A stretch of DNA of 64,000 bases from positions 9,009,570-9,073,569 of the forward strand of contig CM022301.1 of assembly GCA_011799875.1 (NCBI GenBank), read 5' to 3'. The stretch comes from Thinopyrum elongatum. Its lineage: Eukaryota > Streptophyta > Magnoliopsida > Poales > Poaceae. Numbering within the stretch: position 1 is the first letter of the stretch; each line of letters begins with the position of its first letter. The translations under genes were made by a program, and so were the position numbers. The notes under the pieces were generated by a model. That model had not been told where the DNA came from. It saw nothing but the letters and a program-made list of their open reading frames with translations, and did not search any database. This document shows positions 58,589 to 64,000 of this stretch, piece after piece.

Positions 58589-58710
58589 TATGACAGTACA
58601 GAGTTGCTCCTGGAGCTGTGTTAGAGGAGGCTATAGGAGCCGAGTGCTCGTGGGAGCGAGAGAGTGAGAGGGAGTGTGAGCCGTGGCTGAATGGGCTCCC
58701 TGGGTCACCT

Positions 58711-58723
58711 TATATAGTGGTGC
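58711..58723 (-). promoter_or_regulatory. TATA box of LTR D
   Basis: ccttatatagtgg on plus, ccactatataagg on minus, about 120 bp before the point where element C is inserted. Confidence 0.6.
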
Positions 58724-58999
58724 CTAGGGGACAAGGGGTGGCCTACATGACCAACTACACTATTGGAATGGACATCCGAAAGTGACGCATGATGCAAGAA
58801 TAGTGCAGCCGCTCATCTACAGTGCCATCTGCTCATCTACAGTGCTCTACTGTAGATCATGGCCGTCACGTCTTGCGTAGGTCCGACAGGACGTTGTGGT
58901 TGACTTGGCCGGATTACAGCAGGACGGGCTCCACCCGGATGGTTCCTCCCGGATTGGTCCACCCAGTTGGCTCCAGCCAGCCGGGTTCCAGCCAGCAGT

Positions 59000-59030
59000 G
59001 CTCTAGCCAGCCAGCCAGCCAGCCAGCCAG
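59000..59030. repeat. (CCAG)n microsatellite
   Basis: Seven or so consecutive ccag units in the GC-rich LTR D. Confidence 0.9.
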
Positions 59031-59164
59031 CTCGCCAGATCGCAATCCGGATGGGACGCCGAATGGCGAGCCGGCCGAGTTGCCAGGTCGCCAGGGGACG
59101 CTTCCCTGGCAAAGTTTTGAAGTGTCATTTCGCCGTCTTGGGCCTACACGGGGGTCATCACCCC

Positions 59165-60180
59165 GACAGTAGCCTTCGAGCCTCCGAGCAACTTGGAATG
59201 TCGAGCGGAGGGTTTTCGCGGGTGTTGATGTAGCTGATGTCATTGCAGAGTTTGTCGATGATAGCCGGCTCTGGGCTTGCAGCCGGCGCGGCTTGCTTCC
59301 AGTGGGGGGGCGCCAGCGCATCCACTGGGTGTAGCCTTCGAGCCTCCGGGTGACTCGAAGAGTCGGGCGGAGGGTCCTTGCAGTTTGTTGGAGAAGAGGT
59401 TGATGACGACAGCCGGCTGCGGGCTGCAGCCGGCGCGACTTGCTTCCAGTGGGGGCGCGCCAGCGCACCCACTAGGAGTAGCCTCCAGGCGACTCGAAGA
59501 GTCGTGCGGAGGGTCCTTGCAGTTGTTGCAGCAGATGGGCGCGGAGTGGCGCTGGGCGCGGACGTGAAGTCCGGCGGCAGGTGGACGCGAGGTGCCGCCG
59601 GGCGTGGAGCGGAGTCCGCCGGTAGATGGGTGCGAGGCGCCGCCGGGCGCGGAGCGGAGTCCGCCGGCAGATAGGCGCGAGGCGCCGCCGGGCGCGGAGC
59701 GGAGTCCGCCGGCAGATGGGCGCGAGGCGCCACCGGGTGCGGAGCGGAGTCCGCCGACAGATGGGCACGAGGCGCCGTCGGGCACTGAGCGGAGTCCGCT
59801 GACAGGCTGTTTCCAGTGGGGACGCACAAGCGCACCCACTGGGTGTAGCCTCCGAGCCTTCGGGCGACTCGAAGAGTCGGGCGGAGGGTCTTTGGGATCG
59901 TTGTAGTAGAAGTTGATGATGGCGGCCGGCCGCGGGCTGCAGCTGGCACAGCTCGCTTCCAGTGGGGGCACGCCAGCGCACCCACTAGGTGTAGCCTCCG
60001 AGCCTCCGAGTGACTCGAAGAGTCTGGCGGAGGGTCTTTCCTGTAGCTGGAGCAGACTGCGGCGTCGAGGGTGCCAGTTGTAGCCGGCGGCGGGCCTGCA
60101 ACCAGCGCGGCATTTTCCCAGCGGGGCGCACCGGCGCACCCATTGGGTGTAGCCTCCGGGCGAGGAGGGGGTTCCCCACA
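59165..60180. repeat. Higher-order tandem repeat of about 140-165 bp in LTR D
   Basis: gtagcctccgagcctccg followed by gactcgaagagtcgggcgga recurs near 59169, 59331, 59468, 59845, 59992 and 60148. Each unit also has gcttccagtgggggcgc and ccagcgcacccact. One interval is enlarged by the 45-bp minisatellite at 59600-59815. Confidence 0.85.
59600..59815. repeat. 45-bp minisatellite within LTR D
   Basis: Five copies in which ggagtccgcc lies exactly at 59611, 59656, 59701, 59746 and 59791, a period of 45 bp. The unit is GC-rich (cagatgggcgcgaggcgccg). Because 45 is divisible by three, all six frames stay open through it, which explains the long frames here. Confidence 0.93.
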
Positions 60181-62451
60181 GAAATGATTGTGCCAGAGAC
60201 AATGTTAGTCCGTGCAGATATATCAAATATTTAGCTTTTGGAGTGCAAGTTATATGCAGAGGGTGCCGACTCAGTTTCGTCAGAGCCCACTTCAGTCTTT
60301 TTCATGTCCCCTCCGCTCTTTGGCTTGTGCTCTTGCTAGCCGGACAGCCGGAAGCTGGTCTGTAGCTGAGGCGAAGAGTGGGCCGCGGGGTAGATTGTAC
60401 AGTACTCGGACTATCGGGAGTAGACTCGACCGAGCAGATACTCATAACGGAAATGACCGGGTCGCCCGAGCCATTTTTTCCCGGACGTTTTTTGCGTGGG
60501 GTGACCTCCAGCTTTTGCTCTCGCTAGCCGGCCAGCCGCGTGGCGGTATGTGGCTGAGAGTGGGCCTTTGGTACCGTATGCGCTACTGAGACGACTGGGA
60601 ACGAACGAATGGGGCCAAGCGGCCAGCCTCCGGGCCGAAGCTAGGTGGCGCCGGGGTGGATAGTAAAGCAACTCATAAAAGCGGATGTGGCCCCCGAGGA
60701 TCATTCGGTGTTATCCGATATGCACGCAGTGCAAAAAATATGCGGGTGAGGAGCTCACATTATGTTTGGCGCAGACGAGTTGGAGGCGACCTCCGACGGG
60801 CGGCCCAAGCCTCCAGGCGGCCGAGGGGCACCCCAGCCGGTCGGGCACGACCGGCCGGGTGTTGAAGCGGACGGGCAGCCGGGCCGGCCCTCCAGCCGGC
60901 CCGGCGTTGAAGTTGGCGGGCAGGCCAGCTGGACGGCCGGCTGGGCGGCGACGCGGGCAGGCCGGACGCCCGGCCGAATGGCAATGCGGGCAGGCGGACC
61001 AGCCGGCGTAATGGTGATGCGGGCAGGCGGACCAGCCGACGGTCTTTTTCTTCTCTTCTGCATTTTTTTCTTTTTTCAGCCGGCTGTGGGCAGCTGGACA
61101 CACAGATTTTTTTTGCAGCCGGCATCTTGACTTTTCTTCCTGTCTCTTTCTGGGCAGCCGGCAACAACTTTCTCAACTCTCCGCAACCGACAGGGGAGCG
61201 TTCTGGGAGCAGCTGGCAAGCGGTGGGCAGAGCCGCCGGCGCGGGCGTGCTCACGGGAGGAGCCGGCGTAGCGAGCAGGGGCCGGAGCGACTTAGGACGG
61301 ACGCGCACGAGCGGCTGGGCCAGCGCCACGAGTAGACAGGGCAGGGGGCGCAAGGCGGCACGGACGGAATGCGGCTGCGAAGGCGCGCGGTAGGCTGGGG
61401 CGGGGCCGGCGCGGGACGCCAGATCGTGGGAGACGGCCGACGGGCGTGCGGGGCAGGAGCCGGCCAGGGCCGGCTCGCGCGGAGGAGGAGAGGCTGGCTG
61501 TGGGGCGAGAGCAGGGCGGGGCGAAGCCGGGCGTGGGGCGAGCAATGGAGGCGGCTGCATGGCTGGGGAGCGTGGCACAGCCGGTCGCGGCACGAGGCAA
61601 AATAGCTGGGTGCCGACAGCCGGCATGGGCCGTGAGCCGGCTGTGGAGCGAGAGCAGCTGGCCGCGGGCGGAGGGGCCCGGCGCCTGGCAGGGCCGGCGC
61701 GGGAGGGGAGTAGCTCCGCGACGTGGCGGCATCGGTGAGTGAAGCGAGGCCAGCCGCGTGCGGGGGCAGAGGCCGGGCGTTGCGGTGGCGTGGCTGGCTG
61801 GAACTGCACATGCGAGTGCGGACGAAAATGCGGTAGAGGCAGGGTGCGGGAGCCGGTGGGGGCTGCGAGCTCGAGCGGAGGGGGCGGGCGGTGCGGCAGC
61901 CCCCAGCGTAGCAGACCTGCGGCTGCGGGTGTGGAGGAGGATGAGGCCGGAGGGGGCTCAGAGGGGGCGCAGCAGCGAGCGGAGCCGGTGGGCGGGCACT
62001 GCGCCGCGGGGGGCTGGGCACGCGGAGGCGACGACGGTGGCCGGCGACGGGGGACACCAGGCATGGCTTAGCGGCTGTGGAGCCCATCGGGGCCTCTCCC
62101 CTGGGTTGCGGAATGGGAGAGGAGGAGGCGGGAGGAGCGCGGGGATGTGACGCCCCCGGCTTAATCGTGCACTAATCATACACGCAAATGCACACGATCA
62201 AGCCTAAGGACTCACTTGAAGATATCACAACACAACTCTAAAACATAAAATAAAGTCATACAAGCTTAATATTACAAGCCAGGCCTCGAGGGCTCGAATA
62301 CAAGCTCGGTGGCATACAAGCGTCAGCGGAAGCATTAGATATCTGAGTACAGATATATTACAGAGAGAGAGAGATAAGCCTTCACAGAGGCGGGGTAAAA
62401 ATAAAAACTACGATCGAAAGGCGTAGGCCTCCTGCCCTGGACCCTCCGTTC

Positions 62452-62562
62452 CTACTCCTGGTCGTCGAACGGCTCCTCGTAGTAGTAGTACTCGCCAGGC
62501 GGATAGTAGTACTGGTCGTCGGCTGGGGCTTCTGGCTCAGGGGCTCCGTCGTCTGGTGGCAT
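62452..62562 (-). CDS. Short acidic, tyrosine-rich open frame in LTR F
   Basis: A minus-strand frame of 36 codons reads MPPDDGAPEPEAPADDQYYY, then PPGEYYYYEEPFDDQE and a stop. It is preceded by a pyrimidine-rich stretch that could be an intron end, so it may be the last exon of a spliced element transcript. No family is recognised. Its strongly biased composition makes translation uncertain. Confidence 0.3.
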   Translation of the reverse strand: MPPDDGAPEPEAPADDQYYYPPGEYYYYEEPFDDQE

Positions 62563-63599
62563 CAAATGGAAAATGGGGGAAAAAGAAAATAAAGCAAACG
62601 TGAGTACTCATCCGAAGTACTCAGCAAGCAAGGATCTACACTACATATGCATCATTGTCAAAGGAATGGCTGTATATGTGGACTGGGCTGCAGAAATGCC
62701 AGAGTAGAGGGGGAAAGCCTAGTCCTATCGAAGACTAGCATCTTCAACAATCTTCGACAGTCTTGCAGCAGCAGGAGAGAGCAGATGAACATAATGTAAA
62801 GTAGTAATAGTAATATCATCAACCTCGACCTGAGATCCTTTCTCGACTCCCTGCGAGAAAGCAATCCCAGAGCCGTACTATCCAATTCTCATCACATGTT
62901 CTAATTGTACCGATCGGGATACAACTCCGAGTGTCCGTTACCGTAGGACAGGCTATCGATAGAAGTTTCTTCCCTGCAGGGGTGCACCAACTTACCCACC
63001 ACGCTCACTTAACTCCGGCCGGACACACTTTCCTGGGTCATGCCCGGCCTCGGCCAAACGACACATCGCAACCCTACCTACAGCTCAGCAGAGAGGTCTC
63101 CGCCGGTCTACCTCCTAAGCGCAAGGGGGTCTTGGGCCATCGCCCCTCGCCCTCCGGGTCGTTGTGTGCAGGGTGGATACCAGCACCGCCTCGGAAGGCC
63201 GGTACGATCCGACCGTGCCGCAATGCTGAACTGGACGTCTGACAGAGCTTTCGGCTGATGTTACGATGCAGAACGCCCATACTATGCCCACGTGATGGTT
63301 AGTGCTATCGGGCCAAAGGCCCCTCGGATCAAATATCCAAACCGTAGTGGATTAGGAGCGCGCGGAAACGAGCAGAGACTCACGATCGATGTGACCCCGT
63401 CGCCCCGTCTCGAGGACTTGTGGCAAGGGCTAAGAGTGCCCGGCCACGCCTCGTAGTTATCTCGCGGGCACCATCCAGGTCAACCCGACTCCACATCACT
63501 TCGCAATAAGCTCGCGCGGGTACCCCTCAGGGCCGACCCGTCTTTAGTATCATAGTTTAGTGCAAGTCATAATATCCAAGGTAACTGTGTGTCTGACAC

Positions 63600-63820
63600 C
63601 GAAGGGAACCCTGAGGAATCACCCTCGATGGAATTCCCGCTCGATGTTATCATCAAGGTGAACGAAGGAGGAATCACCCTCGAGGTCCACACTTGAGAGG
63701 TTGCGCGACGATGTCGTTATCGGGGGTGGTGTAGGAGGAATCACCCTCGCTTACCATGACCGAGTAACTAACCTACAAGGTTAACATCAGAAGTGCTAAT
63801 GAGGTATCACCCTCGGCACT
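63600..63820. repeat. Interspersed ggaatcaccctcg motif in LTR F
   Basis: gaatcaccctcg occurs near 63618, 63672 and 63738, with the variant gtatcaccctcgg near 63806, spaced about 55-70 bp. Confidence 0.85.
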
Positions 63821-64000
63821 CGACGGTAACCCAGCAGTGTCGGCAACAAAGGGGGGAAAAGTGATGTGCGGTGCCCTGGACTGATCTTCAATCCCGTAAA
63901 ACGGTTCTTCCGAGTATCCAGCGGGGCGGTCGGGACAAGTGGGTCTCTGATATGGCTCTACCCATCCTATGCTAAACAGTTTAGGATAACAGGTATGTAT

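Larger units (their letters stand above)
58589..62145 (-). repeat. LTR D, long GC-rich 5' part (gypsy-like)
   Basis: This is the continuation of 48419-48605 on the other side of element C. On the minus strand a promoter-like ccactatataagg lies at about 58711-58723, followed by a leader that runs into the C insertion, so most of this block would be U3. It is rich in agccggc motifs. The long minus-strand frames across 59158-60226 and 60760-62064 are Pro/Ala/Arg/Ser-rich products of composition and repeats, and I do not call them genes. The upstream end of D was not identified; LTR F starts at 62146. Confidence 0.55.
62146..64000. repeat. Start of gypsy-like LTR F (runs past the window end)
   Basis: It begins tgtgacgcccccggctta and continues with cactaatcatacacgcaaatg and agatatcacaacacaactct, a sequence I associate with a very common Triticeae gypsy LTR. 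Orientation is uncertain; a short frame and its upstream pyrimidine tract favour minus. The preceding five bases, gggga, would be the target duplication. 62900-63560 is transcript-like without a long frame. Confidence 0.6.

Noticed and set aside
59158..60226. Two long overlapping minus-strand frames with 15-residue repeats
   Set aside because: The openness is explained by the 45-bp minisatellite and GC content; two frames are open at once, which argues against real coding.
60760..62064. Minus-strand open frame of 434 codons
   Set aside because: Pro/Ala/Arg/Ser-rich throughout, no domain, lies in a GC-rich LTR where stops are rare by composition, and overlaps equally long frames on the other strand.
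1..64000. Integrated viral sequence or tRNA/rRNA genes
   Set aside because: All reverse-transcriptase-type sequences fit Ty1-copia or LINE elements; no virus coat or movement protein and no tRNA or rRNA signature was noticed by eye.

Overview
The window is repeat-dense nuclear DNA of a grass, almost certainly of the wheat/barley tribe (Triticeae). The basis is the recognisable families: BARE/Angela-related Ty1-copia elements with LTRs of about 2.1 kb, CACTA (En/Spm) transposons with subterminal arrays built on the motif gtcccggtt, gypsy LTRs, a Stowaway MITE and a PIF/Harbinger-type ORF1 remnant. I found no intact host gene, rRNA, tRNA or CRISPR array. The only recognisable host gene is one cytochrome P450, and it is broken.

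Layout. 1-6246: two copia elements of one family in opposite orientation; A (plus strand, only its 3' end in the window) appears inserted into the interior of B (minus strand). 6247-10700: a decayed PIF/Harbinger ORF1-like gene, unclassified sequence and the end of a Stowaway-like MITE. 10988-25848: a CYP85-clan P450 pseudogene whose first exon is interrupted at 11584/24195 by CACTA-1 (11585-24194, coding on minus). 25913-39860: CACTA-2 (coding on plus) starts 64 bp after the P450 stop. The two CACTA elements are the same family in inverted orientation, so the 3' half of the P450 lies between their transposase-side ends. 39861-48418: unclassified AT-rich DNA, a gypsy LTR fragment, an unrecognised minus-strand pseudogene, a LINE reverse-transcriptase remnant and a complete Stowaway MITE. 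48419-62145: a GC-rich LTR (D, minus) split by a full-length copia element (C, 48606-58588, minus), which itself carries an antisense piece of another copia polyprotein. 62146-64000: the start of a further gypsy-like LTR (F).

Within each CACTA element the parts line up the same way. One end carries a subterminal array and a TATA box, then a two-exon gene for a 119-residue coiled-coil, tail-anchored protein, then a TNP2-type transposase gene. Mid-element lies a second array of the same motifs between two TATA boxes pointing apart. One of these appears to drive a GC-rich leader, tandem repeats, a captured SNF2-ATPase fragment and a seven-exon gene with a Ulp1-like cysteine-protease C-terminus, ending at the other terminal array. 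CACTA-1 has two nonsense codons in the transposase; CACTA-2 has four plus a frameshift. The small membrane-protein gene is open in both. In CACTA-1 the SNF2 fragment is duplicated head-to-head and would fold into a hairpin.

Limits: everything was read by eye, so element ages, identity percentages and family names finer than the superfamily are not established. Exon limits come from reading frames and GT/AG sites plus comparison of the two CACTA copies.
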